A DNA stretch of 64,000 nt from Bacteroidota bacterium (GTDB lineage Bacteria > Bacteroidota > Bacteroidia > Bacteroidales > Dysgonomonadaceae): positions 97,834 through 161,833 of the forward strand of contig JAEZGN010000010.1 of NCBI GenBank assembly GCA_023437305.1. The letters run 5' to 3'. The position numbers and the translations under genes are program-made. The notes under the pieces are model-generated. The model was given only the letters and a program-made list of their open reading frames with translations, did not search any database and was not told where the DNA came from. Of the stretch, positions 18,725 to 28,457 are shown one piece after another (position 1 is the first letter of the stretch; every line of letters begins with the position of its first letter).

Positions 18725-19852
18725 TTATTGTTTAATCAGCATTGTTATTTTCAAACAAAGATCGAAAAACACCATCTTGGCGTTTACGTTTTGTTCTATA
18801 TGTCTTTCAGCCAGAGCCAGTTCATCCATAAAACCTATAATATTACGTTCGTTGATAAACGGCGCGAAGCGTATTCCAAAATTAGCCTCATCCTGAGCCA
18901 AATAGGTAATTTCGGGCTGATGCAAGTTACTAACAAAATATTCGCGAACCATGCGCTGACTATATATCAGGAAGCTTTTTTGATTCTCCCGTCCTATTGC
19001 TGCCAATTCATTACCGATGGTCTTTATTTCCTTTATATTGCGAGCATAAGAAGCTCTCATCATCTGTACAAAGAGATTGAAAAAAAACTTGTGTTCTTCG
19101 TTCAGGCTGATCGTTTCCACAGCCTTCAGATAACTACCTTTTGATAAATGTGCAACATTAGCTGCATCCTCGGGCAAAATATTATATTCGGATTCGAGAG
19201 CCTGCACAATATCACATTCGGCTACACCATGAACATTAATACGCTGACAACGAGACTGAATAGTTGTTATAATATTATCCGGGGTATCGGACACAAGCAG
19301 AAATATAGTATTATCTGTCGGTTCTTCTATTATCTTTAGCAACTTGTTTGCACAAGATTCATGCATCTTTTCGGGAAGCCAGATAATCATTATCTTATAT
19401 TTAGCCTCATATATACGAAGGCTTAATTTACGCAGAATCTCCTCGCTTTCCTTTGCATAAATAAGCCCTTGAGAATTTTCGGCATCTATATGGTCTAACC
19501 ACTGGGTAAGGTTAAAATAAAAGTTATGCTGCTTTACAAATTCTCTCCAATCGGCTATATAATCATCACACACCTCTTTTTTCTTCGCCGCTTTCTTTAC
19601 AATAGGGAAAACAAAGTGAAGATCGGGATGAGTCAAGTGAGCATATTTGACACAAGATGCACATTTTCCACACGAATCGTTATCCGTCGGATTTTCACAG
19701 TTCAGATATTGGGCATAAGCCAACGCTAAAGGGAACTTACCTACTCCCTCGGGCCCGCAAAAAAGCTGAGCATGGGGAATAAGCCCCTTCCTTGCCGATG
19801 TAACAAGTCTCTCTTTTACTTCATTCTGCCCTACAATATCTTTAAAAAACAT
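18725..19852 (-). CDS. holB: DNA polymerase III delta' subunit (clamp loader)
   Basis: Clamp-loader AAA+ subunit, 375 residues. It starts MFFKDIVGQNEVKERL, has a P-loop CGPEGVGKFPLA, a four-Cys zinc site (NCENPTDNDSCGKCASC), and the SRCQRI motif of sensor/arginine-finger type. The P-loop has Phe in place of the usual Thr after GK, in line with delta' being a poor ATPase. It is the first gene of the holB-ricT-gldH unit, with the ricT start 58 bases downstream. A minus-strand TACTTTTG (19885-19878) lies 26-33 bases upstream of its start. Confidence 0.92.
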   Translation of the reverse strand: MFFKDIVGQNEVKERLVTSARKGLIPHAQLFCGPEGVGKFPLALAYAQYLNCENPTDNDSCGKCASCVKYAHLTHPDLHFVFPIVKKAAKKKEVCDDYIADWREFVKQHNFYFNLTQWLDHIDAENSQGLIYAKESEEILRKLSLRIYEAKYKIMIIWLPEKMHESCANKLLKIIEEPTDNTIFLLVSDTPDNIITTIQSRCQRINVHGVAECDIVQALESEYNILPEDAANVAHLSKGSYLKAVETISLNEEHKFFFNLFVQMMRASYARNIKEIKTIGNELAAIGRENQKSFLIYSQRMVREYFVSNLHQPEITYLAQDEANFGIRFAPFINERNIIGFMDELALAERHIEQNVNAKMVFFDLCLKITMLIKQ

Positions 19853-20025
19853 TCTCTTTTAGTTATCTGTCACACATCAAAAGTAACAAACCTTTAGAAA
19901 CATAAAAAATTAATATTCAAATATTTATTTTCAAAAGGTGACAAAAGTGACAGAATAAACGTCCTTTTTTGTTGTTACTTTGTTGTTACCTTTTTTATAA
20001 AAGCTCTCTTATATAAAGATAAATT

Positions 20026-20976
20026 CTAATAAATCTCTTTAGCAATACGTCTTACACTCTCGGTTGCAAGCAAAGAGTAGAAATGTATACTAGGAACTCC
20101 ATATTCAATAAGCTCCTTAGATTGCTTAATACCCCACTCTATTCCAACTTCCTTTGCTTCGTCATCAGTCTTACACTTTCTCAGTTCAACAGCTAATTCC
20201 TCTGGTATGCTCGAACGGAATATTCTTGGTAATACTTCCAGCTGACTCATCAAAACAATTGGTTTCACGCCCGGTATGATAGGTTGCGTAATTCCTGCTT
20301 TTCTACACTTTTCTACAAATGAGAAATACTTCTGATTGTCAAAAAACATTTGAGTGACAAAATATTCTGCACCATTATCTGCTTTTTGCTTCATATAGAA
20401 AATATCGGATTCTGCACTCACAGCATCTTCATGAACCTCCGGGTAGCATGCCATCCCGTAAGAAAAAGGAGTCGCATTTTTTTCGAATAAGCTTCCATCT
20501 GCCGCAATACCTTCATTGAAGTTATTCACTTGTAGTTGAAGGTCTGTAGCATATTCGTTCCGGTTAGGATATATCTGCTCTGGCGCAAGTCGTTTCGTAT
20601 CGCCTCTAAGCAATAGCAAGTTTTGCACATGCAAGAAGTTGAGATCGATAAGCGCATATTCGGTTTCCTCCTGAGAGAAGCCTTTGCATATCATGTGCGG
20701 AACAGCTGTCACATTGTATTTGTGCTGAATGGAAGCAGCAATAGCCACAGAGCCCGGACGCTTGCGTATATTCACCCTTTTTACTGTACCATCGGGCATT
20801 TGCTGATCGAGGTACTCGCTATGGTGAGTTGTTATATTAATATACTGAGGATCAAACTCAATTAGCTTATCTATTATATTATATACTTTCTCTATATTGT
20901 TCCCCTTCAACGGAGGAAGAATTTCGAAAGAGAAAGCCGTTTTATCACTTTTATTGATTAATTCTGTAATAGTCAT
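20026..20976 (-). CDS. metF: Methylenetetrahydrofolate reductase
   Basis: FAD enzyme reducing 5,10-methylene-THF to 5-methyl-THF for methionine synthesis. It is 316 residues, the usual bacterial length. Visible signatures are FSFEILPPLKG, YINITTHHSEY, HMICKGFSQEE (folate/FAD region), LLLRGDTKR, and GADYFVTQ-like GAEYFVTQMFFDN. It is last in a leftward run M23-dxr-rseP-metF, starting 5 bases after rseP ends. No SAM or B12 riboswitch is seen ahead of it. Confidence 0.96.
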   Translation of the reverse strand: MTITELINKSDKTAFSFEILPPLKGNNIEKVYNIIDKLIEFDPQYINITTHHSEYLDQQMPDGTVKRVNIRKRPGSVAIAASIQHKYNVTAVPHMICKGFSQEETEYALIDLNFLHVQNLLLLRGDTKRLAPEQIYPNRNEYATDLQLQVNNFNEGIAADGSLFEKNATPFSYGMACYPEVHEDAVSAESDIFYMKQKADNGAEYFVTQMFFDNQKYFSFVEKCRKAGITQPIIPGVKPIVLMSQLEVLPRIFRSSIPEELAVELRKCKTDDEAKEVGIEWGIKQSKELIEYGVPSIHFYSLLATESVRRIAKEIY

Positions 20977-20981
20977 ATTTT

Positions 20982-22319
20982 TTACTTGAAAAAGATTCTG
21001 ATTATATCATTCCCATTTGCCACCACGAGCAAGAGCAATAAGAAAATCATACCTGCCATCTGAGCTCTTTCCATAAATTTCTCGTTCGGTTGTCGTCTTG
21101 TAATGACCTCATACAACAAGAACATGATATGGCCGCCATCCAGAGCGGGAATAGGCAATATATTCATAAATGCAAGAACGATAGAAAGAAATGCAGTCAT
21201 CGACCAGAAAGCATGCCAGTCCCATGCAGGAGGGAAAAGGTTACCAATTCCGGCAAAGCCACTCAAATTTTGCACTCCCTTCGACGAAAACACAAAACGC
21301 ATCTGAGCTACGTAGCCTTTCAGCGTTTCCACACCAAGAACTGCACCTGACGGTATCGCTTTCAAGAAACTAAACTTATCTGTTTTAACCTCATATATAG
21401 GACTTACACCACCTATCCCTATTTTATTATCGTCATTCACCAACACTTTCACTGTTGCGGTTAGTGAGTCTCGCATATAAGTGATTGCTATATGTTTTCC
21501 TTTATTTTCTTTTTTAGAGATTTCTCCCGAAAGCTGCATCCAAGATGTCACATTATTTCCGTTTACAGAAAGGATACTATCTCCTTTTTGTAAACCGGCT
21601 GCTTTAGCAGCATCGGACACTGTATCCAGACGTGTTGATGTCCAATAATAATATGGCGGTTGCAGGTCTTCAGCACCAATAACATTTTCCGCAAAATTCT
21701 CAGGCATGGTCAAAGTCACCTGTTTACCTTCACGTTCTACAACAACCTGCTTTGCATCAAGAAACTGCATAAAGGTATTCATATTCAACACACCACTGCG
21801 GTTGTTCATATCCTTGCCATCTATGCTCAGTATGATATCACGTTCTTGGTATCCGCCCAATTCTTTTGCCGTCTGAGAAAATGTCATACCATTTTTCACC
21901 GACTTTACAGGGATATACGAGTCACCCCACGAGAACAGGATTATTCCATATATGATTATTGCTAATATAAAGTTAAACAGCACTCCGCCAACCATCACCA
22001 ATAGTCTCTGCCACGCCGGTTTGGAACGAAACTCCCAAGGCTGTGCAGGTTGCGCCATCTGTTCCTTGTCCATAGATTCATCTATCATTCCCGATATCTT
22101 CACATAGCCACCGAGGGGTAACCAACCAATACCATACTCTGTATCGCTATTTTTTGGTTTAAATTTGAACAGTGAGAACCATGGATTGAAGAAAAGATAG
22201 AACTTTTCGACTCTTATTTTGAAAAGGCGGGCAAAAAGAAAATGCCCGAATTCGTGTATAACAACAAGTATAGATAAACTTAATATTAGTTGTAACGCCT
22301 TAATTAAAATAGTTTCCAT
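20982..22319 (-). CDS. rseP: Site-2 protease RseP (RIP metalloprotease)
   Basis: Inner-membrane zinc protease that cuts transmembrane segments of regulators such as anti-sigma factors. HEFGH (residues 22-26) lies in the first membrane helix, and the third zinc ligand is in NILPIPALDGG near 385. Two PDZ-like regions fill roughly 120-330 (GLQKGDSILSVNGN is typical). At 445 residues it is full length. It is 18 bases downstream of dxr in the same operon, an association common in bacteria. Confidence 0.95.
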   Translation of the reverse strand: METILIKALQLILSLSILVVIHEFGHFLFARLFKIRVEKFYLFFNPWFSLFKFKPKNSDTEYGIGWLPLGGYVKISGMIDESMDKEQMAQPAQPWEFRSKPAWQRLLVMVGGVLFNFILAIIIYGIILFSWGDSYIPVKSVKNGMTFSQTAKELGGYQERDIILSIDGKDMNNRSGVLNMNTFMQFLDAKQVVVEREGKQVTLTMPENFAENVIGAEDLQPPYYYWTSTRLDTVSDAAKAAGLQKGDSILSVNGNNVTSWMQLSGEISKKENKGKHIAITYMRDSLTATVKVLVNDDNKIGIGGVSPIYEVKTDKFSFLKAIPSGAVLGVETLKGYVAQMRFVFSSKGVQNLSGFAGIGNLFPPAWDWHAFWSMTAFLSIVLAFMNILPIPALDGGHIMFLLYEVITRRQPNEKFMERAQMAGMIFLLLLLVVANGNDIIRIFFK

Positions 22320-22336
22320 TAAAAATTATTATAGTG

Positions 22337-23485
22337 TTATTTGATAAACTCTTTTGCTATACAACGAGCCTCTGTGTCTGTCTGCACATAGTCGTCATAC
22401 GTTGGTGTATGTACAAAGGATACCTTCTGCATTGTTTTTTCTATCACGTCACTCATTTCCAAAAAGCCGACTTTGTCGTGCAAAAAAGCCTCAACAGCAA
22501 TCTCATTCGCAGCATTCATTATACATGCCATATTCCCTTTGAGCCTTGCCGCCTCAAAAGCAAAAGCCAGATTACGGAATCTGTCTGTATCGGGCTTTTC
22601 GAAAGTCATTGTTTGCAGCTTAAAGAAATCAAGCCTTTCGAAATTCGATTTTAACCGTTTTGGATAAGCAAGAGCGTATTGTATAGGCAGATGCATATCC
22701 GGCAAACCCAGCTGAGCGATAATAGACGCATCCTCGAATTGCACCATAGAGTGGATGATTGACTGAGGATGTACCACCACTTCAATCTGGTCGGGCTCTA
22801 CACCGAATAGCCATTTGGCCTCTATCATTTCCAACCCCTTATTCATCAACGAGGCTGAATCGATAGTTACCTTTGCGCCCATATCCCAGTTAGGATGCTT
22901 TAGTGCTTCTTTTTTAGTAACGCTTTGCAGCTGCTCTTTCGAATGCTTACGAAATGGCCCACCCGAAGCGGTTAGTAATATTTTTTCTATTTGAGAATTT
23001 TCACCATTCAGGCACTGGAATATCGCAGAATGCTCCGAATCGACAGGAAGAATAGGTACTTTATTTTCGATAGCCAAGTTTGTGATTAATTCTCCGGCTA
23101 CAACAAGAGTCTCTTTGTTGGCAAGCGCAATCGCCTTTCTTGCTTTGATTGCATTTATCGTAGGCTTCAAGCCCGAATAACCTACCATGGCTGTCAAAAC
23201 CATATTTATAGGTTCGCTCTCTACCACTTGTGCAATAGCATCACATCCACACCAAACCTTTAGAGGAAGATCAGATAAAGCATCTTTTACGTAAGTATAC
23301 TTTTCCTCATTAGCAATCACTACTACCTCGGGCATAAACTCCCGAGCCTGTGCGATTAGCAAATCCGCATTATTATTGGCTGTAAGTGCATATATCTCAA
23401 ACTCGTCTTTGTGTTCCCTGATCACATCAAGAGCCTGTGTTCCTATAGATCCGGTAGAGCCAAGTATTGCAATATTTCGTTTCAT
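22337..23485 (-). CDS. dxr: 1-deoxy-D-xylulose-5-phosphate reductoisomerase
   Basis: Second step of the MEP isoprenoid pathway, NADPH-dependent. The NADPH-binding GSTGSIG lies at residues 8-14. Catalytic-loop motifs LPVDSEHSAIFQ, TASGGPFR, GAKVTIDSASLMNKGLEMIEA and VVHPQSIIHSMV are intact. At 382 residues it is full length. It lies between the M23-like gene and rseP, with short gaps (28 and 17 bases). Confidence 0.97.
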   Translation of the reverse strand: MKRNIAILGSTGSIGTQALDVIREHKDEFEIYALTANNNADLLIAQAREFMPEVVVIANEEKYTYVKDALSDLPLKVWCGCDAIAQVVESEPINMVLTAMVGYSGLKPTINAIKARKAIALANKETLVVAGELITNLAIENKVPILPVDSEHSAIFQCLNGENSQIEKILLTASGGPFRKHSKEQLQSVTKKEALKHPNWDMGAKVTIDSASLMNKGLEMIEAKWLFGVEPDQIEVVVHPQSIIHSMVQFEDASIIAQLGLPDMHLPIQYALAYPKRLKSNFERLDFFKLQTMTFEKPDTDRFRNLAFAFEAARLKGNMACIMNAANEIAVEAFLHDKVGFLEMSDVIEKTMQKVSFVHTPTYDDYVQTDTEARCIAKEFIK

Positions 23486-23513
23486 GTATATTCTATTTCT
23501 TTCTGGGCTTTTA

Positions 23514-24386
23514 TTAAAAAGCTATATAATCTTCAGGGTTTACAGGATTCCCTTTATACCAAAGCTCAAAACCGAGAACTAAATCTGCATTATCTTTAGC
23601 CTTGCCATCACCTATAACGGCAATCGCTTCTCCGGTACGAACTTTATCCCCTACTTTTTTTAGAAGCAACGTATTGTTCTTATATATTGAGACAAACCCA
23701 TTTTTATGTTGAATTTGCATAGTATATCCTGTTGTAAAATCATAACCCGAGAAAACGACTGTACCTTCGAGTACCGCCAAAACAGTTTCCTGAGATGCTA
23801 CTTTCAGATCAATACCATAACGGTCGTTTGACGGATTAAATTTACTAATTACCAATCCTTTCAATGGCTTAAAGAAAACAACTCCTTCCATAGGCCCTGA
23901 CGCAGAAGGAGAGATAACGGATAAATTATACCTTTCCTTATCTTCATAGCGATCTACAAACTCCTTTTCTTTCTCTGTTCTTTTCAACAACGGATCGTTT
24001 TCCGAAACGGATATCGTATCGGTAATCTTCACAGAGTCAACATCCAGAACGCCGGTAAAAACATTTTTCAGATTATTGATATATGCCTCCTGATAGTTGA
24101 GTTGTTGCTGAAGCGAATCAACCCTGATAGCAGCTCTCAAAGCCTTTTCTCTGACTTCAGCATCAAGATATCCGGGTAGGTAATACCGTATAGGTGTAGC
24201 GATAATGAAAAAGGAGGTAATAGTAATCAGGGATATAGCAAACAACAAAAATAACACACCTCCTGAAAACATGGATGCCTTTATGCTCCATACTTCCTCA
24301 AGTGTATTTTCGTTCATTACAGAAAGACGGTACTTGAAATGTAACCGCTTCCATATATCATGTTTGTTCTTTTTCTTCTTAACCAT
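23514..24386 (-). CDS. Degenerate M23 (LytM-like) membrane protein
   Basis: A 290-residue bitopic protein: short basic cytoplasmic end, one membrane helix (about 38-66), a coiled region, and a C-terminal LytM/M23 fold (about 175-290). The zinc ligands of active M23 peptidases appear lost. The HxGxD motif reads RYGID, the YAH(L) position reads YKNN, and the HxH motif near the end (GFELWYKG region) has no His. It is therefore probably a non-catalytic LytM factor that binds or regulates peptidoglycan enzymes. It is first in the dxr-rseP-metF run. Confidence 0.85.
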   Translation of the reverse strand: MVKKKKNKHDIWKRLHFKYRLSVMNENTLEEVWSIKASMFSGGVLFLLFAISLITITSFFIIATPIRYYLPGYLDAEVREKALRAAIRVDSLQQQLNYQEAYINNLKNVFTGVLDVDSVKITDTISVSENDPLLKRTEKEKEFVDRYEDKERYNLSVISPSASGPMEGVVFFKPLKGLVISKFNPSNDRYGIDLKVASQETVLAVLEGTVVFSGYDFTTGYTMQIQHKNGFVSIYKNNTLLLKKVGDKVRTGEAIAVIGDGKAKDNADLVLGFELWYKGNPVNPEDYIAF

Positions 24387-24574
24387 TCATTTTTTTGATC
24401 ACGCCACTACTGATGGTGTATATCTCCACTTTGTGCATAAGACACACCATAGACCAAGCTACAAATTTAAGAAAAAAAGCGATATACCTTTACCTGAAGC
24501 TATATAAGATTAGGTCAAATTGTCCTTTTTTTAAATATTTAATTCAAAATGATTACAATCTTATTTTTTTTAGC

Positions 24575-24582
24575 TATTTTTG
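24575..24582 (+). promoter_or_regulatory. -7 box of the spt promoter
   Basis: TATTTTTG matches TAnnTTTG, about 75 bases before the start. The rest of the 24387-24656 gap shows no strong secondary signal. It lacks TTAAT repeats and serves as a control promoter. Confidence 0.5.
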
Positions 24583-24656
24583 CAGCCTGCATTTTAGTAA
24601 AATAACGTAATTTTATTACATGCAGCTATAATAATTACATTTGTTATAAGTTTACT

Positions 24657-25862
24657 ATGAGTCTATTAACTGATAAGTTGTATCGGTATGACGCAGCACG
24701 AAACACGCGAGCTGCAGGTATTTACCCTTATTTTAGAGAAATCCAAAGCGACCAGGATACAGAAGTTGTCATCAACGGAAAAAGAGTATTGATGTTCGGG
24801 TCAAATGCCTATCTGGGGCTTACTAATCATCCAAAAGTAAAAGAAGCAGCAATCAATGCGACTAAGAAATACGGAACGGGCATGGCCGGTTCCCGTTTTT
24901 TGAATGGGACATTAGATATCCACGTCGAACTAGAGAAAAAACTAGCTAAATTCGTTGGAAAAGAAGATGCGATCGTTTACTCTACCGGATTTAACGTAAA
25001 CCAAGGTGTTATTTCATGCATCACCGGACGTGAAGATTATATCCTATGGGATGAATTGGATCATGCTTCTATCATAGAAGGAGCACGTGTATCTTACTCT
25101 ACCAAACTGAAGTTCCGCCACAACGATATGGATTCTTTGGAAAAACAACTTCAAAGATGTGAACCCGATAAGGTTAAGCTAATTGTTATTGATGGTGTAT
25201 TCAGTATGGAAGGCGACGTTTCACATCTTCCCGAAATAGTTAAATTAGCAAAAAAATACAACGCAAGTGTAATGGTTGATGAAGCACACAGTATAGGTGT
25301 GTTGGGAAAAAACTATAGCGGAAAAGGACTTGTAGAACAATGCGGGCTTGTAGATGATGTTGAACTCATAATGGGAACCTTCAGCAAATCGTTAGCTTCG
25401 CTTGGGGGCTTCATTGCCGGTAACGAAATAATACTTGACTATCTGCGCCACAATTCACGTCCTTATATTTTTACAGCGAGTGCTACTCCTGCCGCAACTG
25501 CAGCAGCCAGTGCTGCACTCGATATTATAATATCTGAGCCTGAAAGAATAAAAGCATTATGGGATATTACACATTATGCATTGGACGGCTTCCGTCAGCG
25601 CGGATTTGAGATAGGACATACATCCACACCTATTATTCCTCTATTTATCAGAGATAATGAAAAAACATTCATGATTACAAAACTTCTTTTCGAAGAAGGA
25701 ATATTTGTAAATCCTGTAGTATCTCCGGCAGTTGCACCAAGCGATACTTTGATTCGTTTCTCACTGATGGCTACACACACAAAAGAACAAGTAGACATTG
25801 CTTTAGAAAAAATAGAATCAGTATTCAAGAAAATGGGTGTATTATTACAAGTAAAAGCCTAA
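24657..25862 (+). CDS. spt: Serine palmitoyltransferase (alpha-oxoamine synthase)
   Basis: PLP enzyme condensing serine with an acyl-CoA to give 3-ketosphinganine, the first step of bacterial sphingolipid synthesis. It is 401 residues. The family motifs are clear: GSNAYLGL, GTGMAGSRFLNGT, VDEAHSIGVLG and the PLP-lysine motif GTFSKSLASLGGF (Lys about 243). Close relatives are glycine C-acetyltransferase and BioF. I favour SPT because the overall sequence resembles the enzyme of Bacteroides. No biotin or threonine genes are nearby. It is a single-gene unit with its own terminator. Confidence 0.88.
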   Translation: MSLLTDKLYRYDAARNTRAAGIYPYFREIQSDQDTEVVINGKRVLMFGSNAYLGLTNHPKVKEAAINATKKYGTGMAGSRFLNGTLDIHVELEKKLAKFVGKEDAIVYSTGFNVNQGVISCITGREDYILWDELDHASIIEGARVSYSTKLKFRHNDMDSLEKQLQRCEPDKVKLIVIDGVFSMEGDVSHLPEIVKLAKKYNASVMVDEAHSIGVLGKNYSGKGLVEQCGLVDDVELIMGTFSKSLASLGGFIAGNEIILDYLRHNSRPYIFTASATPAATAAASAALDIIISEPERIKALWDITHYALDGFRQRGFEIGHTSTPIIPLFIRDNEKTFMITKLLFEEGIFVNPVVSPAVAPSDTLIRFSLMATHTKEQVDIALEKIESVFKKMGVLLQVKA

Positions 25863-25906
25863 AAAAGGGTAGAGCAAAAGAATATACTTCAAATATAAAA
25901 TAAGAG

Positions 25907-25942
25907 AACCCTCTGTCCGTTAAAAGATAGAGGGTTTTTCTT
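25907..25942 (+). terminator. Terminator of spt
   Basis: AACCCTCT (25907-25914) pairs with AGAGGGTT (25929-25936) and is followed by TTTCTTTTC. Confidence 0.8.
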
Positions 25943-25958
25943 TTCTACAAATATACTT

Positions 25959-27263
25959 ATGAAAAAGTTTATCTTTTTAATAACCATATTGATTTTCGCG
26001 ACTCAGATATTTGCACAAACCTATACAGTTTCGGGAGGATTGAAAACGCCTTACGCTTATAAAAAAGAATCGGGTCAAAGTCTTACCGGCACAGGCATAG
26101 AGGAGGTCTATTTATTCAACACCTTTGCAGGCGCTACAATAAAGTATAACTCATCGGCTATTTCTGTCAGATTTTATAAATACAAACAATCTTTTGGAGA
26201 TAAAATACAGATTCCGGACTCCGATATCTCAATAACATCTATCAACGGAAATTCTACATACATTGTATCGAATCTGGAAGACGGATACGGCTATTTTGCA
26301 GAGGACAATAATATTGCAAAAAGTGCTATTTGGATTATTGATTATAACCAACATAAATCTATAATAAACTCCATCGAAACAAGAGAAAACGACGATAAAT
26401 GCCAATTTCTTAAATTATTAGTTACAAAAACAGAAGACAAACTCTTCTTCTATACAACAAACGGAAGCAGAAGAGAAATCCCTCGAAAATACACTGTGAG
26501 CTACGACATTCAAGAATGGAATGAAAACAACATGGCTTTTGTAAAAAGCATAAAAACATTAAACATAGATACTGAAGAAACGATAGATGCTCCTTTAATG
26601 AATACCGTTTTCAAACTGAAGGGAGATCAATTTGCAGAATACTTCAAGATGCCACATGAGAAAAGTACGGAAGAATACAATGCTATTGCTGTAGAAGGAC
26701 ATATTGTAGCAGAGCAAGAAGGAAAAAATAACGGAGAAATAGGAGGGTCTGCACCGGTCACTGTCAACCTATATGGACGAGGAAGTGATGCAGCTTATTT
26801 CTACACATGGAGCATATACAACAAGGAAGATACAGCAAACTATATTGTACGTTATACAGGTAGTGATGTAAAAAAGTACACGTTCGAAAAAGATGGTAAT
26901 TACGTCATAAAGCTCGAAGTAGCTAATAATGCCGATCAATCCGCAACCTGTGTTAATACAACTAGGTTAGAACTTAACATAGAAGAATCAGACATTAAAG
27001 CTCCCAACTATTTTTCTCCGGGAGGAACGACGAATGCTGAATTTAAGGTTTACTACAAATCCATCATAAAGTTTAAGTGTACTATTTTCAACCGTTGGGG
27101 TGTAAAAATATATCAATGGAACGACCCTTCGAAAGGTTGGGATGGAAGGCACAACGGAAAGTTTGTATCTACCGGTGTTTATTACTATGTGATAGAATAT
27201 ACCGACTCGAAAGGAAGACGCAAGAGTATGGGTGGAGATATAAATGTTTTACGAAGAAACTAA
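25959..27263 (+). CDS. Secreted protein with type B T9SS sorting domain
   Basis: A 434-residue protein with a signal peptide ending IFAQ (residue ~20). The C-terminal ~85 residues (SPGGTTNAEFKVYYKSI, then FNRWGVKIYQW, GWDGRHNGKFVSTGVYYYVI) form the CHU_C/gliding motility-associated domain, the type B sorting signal of the type IX secretion system. A PKD/Ig-like segment seems to precede it (about 245-345), with a conserved TYSWSI-like YTWSIY. The N-terminal part is unrecognised. It is probably delivered to the cell surface or released. T9SS machinery genes are not in the window. It is a single-gene unit. Confidence 0.85.
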   Translation: MKKFIFLITILIFATQIFAQTYTVSGGLKTPYAYKKESGQSLTGTGIEEVYLFNTFAGATIKYNSSAISVRFYKYKQSFGDKIQIPDSDISITSINGNSTYIVSNLEDGYGYFAEDNNIAKSAIWIIDYNQHKSIINSIETRENDDKCQFLKLLVTKTEDKLFFYTTNGSRREIPRKYTVSYDIQEWNENNMAFVKSIKTLNIDTEETIDAPLMNTVFKLKGDQFAEYFKMPHEKSTEEYNAIAVEGHIVAEQEGKNNGEIGGSAPVTVNLYGRGSDAAYFYTWSIYNKEDTANYIVRYTGSDVKKYTFEKDGNYVIKLEVANNADQSATCVNTTRLELNIEESDIKAPNYFSPGGTTNAEFKVYYKSIIKFKCTIFNRWGVKIYQWNDPSKGWDGRHNGKFVSTGVYYYVIEYTDSKGRRKSMGGDINVLRRN

Positions 27264-27486
27264 CAGAAAAGAAGATTCTCTATTTAGGTTCATAGCACCA
27301 ACCTTCTTAGCAGAGAATAGAATAGATAACTAAGAATCTAATAAAAGAATTCATTGTCGTCTTTTTTGTCGAGAGTTCGGCCTTTTCTTTCAATTATAAA
27401 CTCAAACTTGAGTAATATTTATTTTATCAAAAAAGTAAAAATCTATACCTTTATCACAAATTCTTCTACTTAATATAATTCATGTC

Positions 27487-28305
27487 ATGAAAAAAGGTGT
27501 TTTTTTGATCTTTTGGTTATGTGCAATATCAATCCTTGCACAAAATTCTGCGAGTAACGAATATAAGACTGATAAAGATATATCTTATATTAGTCCAAAT
27601 GAAAAAGATAATTATCGAAAGGAGCGTTGCAAGCTTGACGTCTATTATCCGGTAAATAAGAAAGATTTCCCTGTTGTTGTATGGTTTCATGGCGGAGGAC
27701 TCGAAGGTGGAGAAAAAGGAATACCTAACGAACTAAAGAATAAAGGTATAGCTGTAGTAGCCGTTAATTACCGTCTGAGCCCAAAAGCAACGAATCCGGC
27801 TTACATTGAAGACGCTGCGGCATCCATTGCCTGGACATTCAACAATATAGCATCTTACGGAGGAAGTACCAAAGATATTTATGTGTCGGGACATTCGGCA
27901 GGAGGATATCTGACTCTGATGGTTGGTCTGGATAAAAGTTATCTTGAGAAATATGGTATAGATGCTGATAAGATAAAAGGACTGGTACCCATCAGCGGAC
28001 AAACAAACACACATTACACTATCCGAAAAGAAAGAGGTATCCCTTCCAACATACCGATTATTGACGAATATGCACCTCTAAACAAAGCCAGAGAAGGCGT
28101 CCCTCCTACATTACTAATTACAGGTGATCGTAAACTCGAGTTAACAGCCAGATACGAAGAAAACGCCCATTTAGAAGCTATTCTAAAGTCGTTGAATAAT
28201 AAAGATGTTGTGCTGTATGAGCTACAAGGATTTGATCACGGAAACGTATATGCTCCGGGATGTTATTTGATGCTGGACTGGATAAAGAAATACAGTAAAT
28301 TATAA
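27487..28305 (+). CDS. Alpha/beta hydrolase, esterase-like
   Basis: A 272-residue exported hydrolase (signal peptide to about residue 19). The oxyanion motif WFHGGGLEGG, the nucleophile elbow GHSAGG (Ser about 137), the acid in LLITGDRKLE and the His in GFDHGN make a full catalytic set of the hormone-sensitive-lipase or carboxylesterase type. Related enzymes act on acetylated or feruloylated plant polysaccharides, and the gene lies at the edge of a polysaccharide locus, but it has no TTAAT array, so joint regulation is not supported. It converges with the GH95 gene across a palindromic element. Confidence 0.85.
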   Translation: MKKGVFLIFWLCAISILAQNSASNEYKTDKDISYISPNEKDNYRKERCKLDVYYPVNKKDFPVVVWFHGGGLEGGEKGIPNELKNKGIAVVAVNYRLSPKATNPAYIEDAAASIAWTFNNIASYGGSTKDIYVSGHSAGGYLTLMVGLDKSYLEKYGIDADKIKGLVPISGQTNTHYTIRKERGIPSNIPIIDEYAPLNKAREGVPPTLLITGDRKLELTARYEENAHLEAILKSLNNKDVVLYELQGFDHGNVYAPGCYLMLDWIKKYSKL

Positions 28306-28315
28306 GATAAAAGGC

Positions 28316-28445
28316 AAAAGATTAAAAGTATTTTTCGTTATAAATATTATTCTCTTTGTCATTCTGAATGCAATGAAGAATCTCTTGTCTTTGAACTACA
28401 AGATATTCACGACAGGTAAATAACGAAAAACACTTTTAATCTTTT
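28316..28445. repeat. MITE-like palindromic element with 26-bp inverted ends
   Basis: The ends 28316-28341 and 28420-28445 are inverted copies, 26 bp with one mismatch. The inside (28354-28418) holds a shorter palindromic module (GTCATTCTGAATGCAATGAA, then GAATCTC) also found at 51770 and 60244. The element fills the gap between two convergent genes and could also act as a bidirectional terminator. Confidence 0.75.
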
Positions 28446-28457
28446 ATTACTAGCCAA

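Noticed and set aside
20900..21000. Riboswitch before metF
   Set aside because: Only 5 bases separate rseP from metF, leaving no room for a leader.
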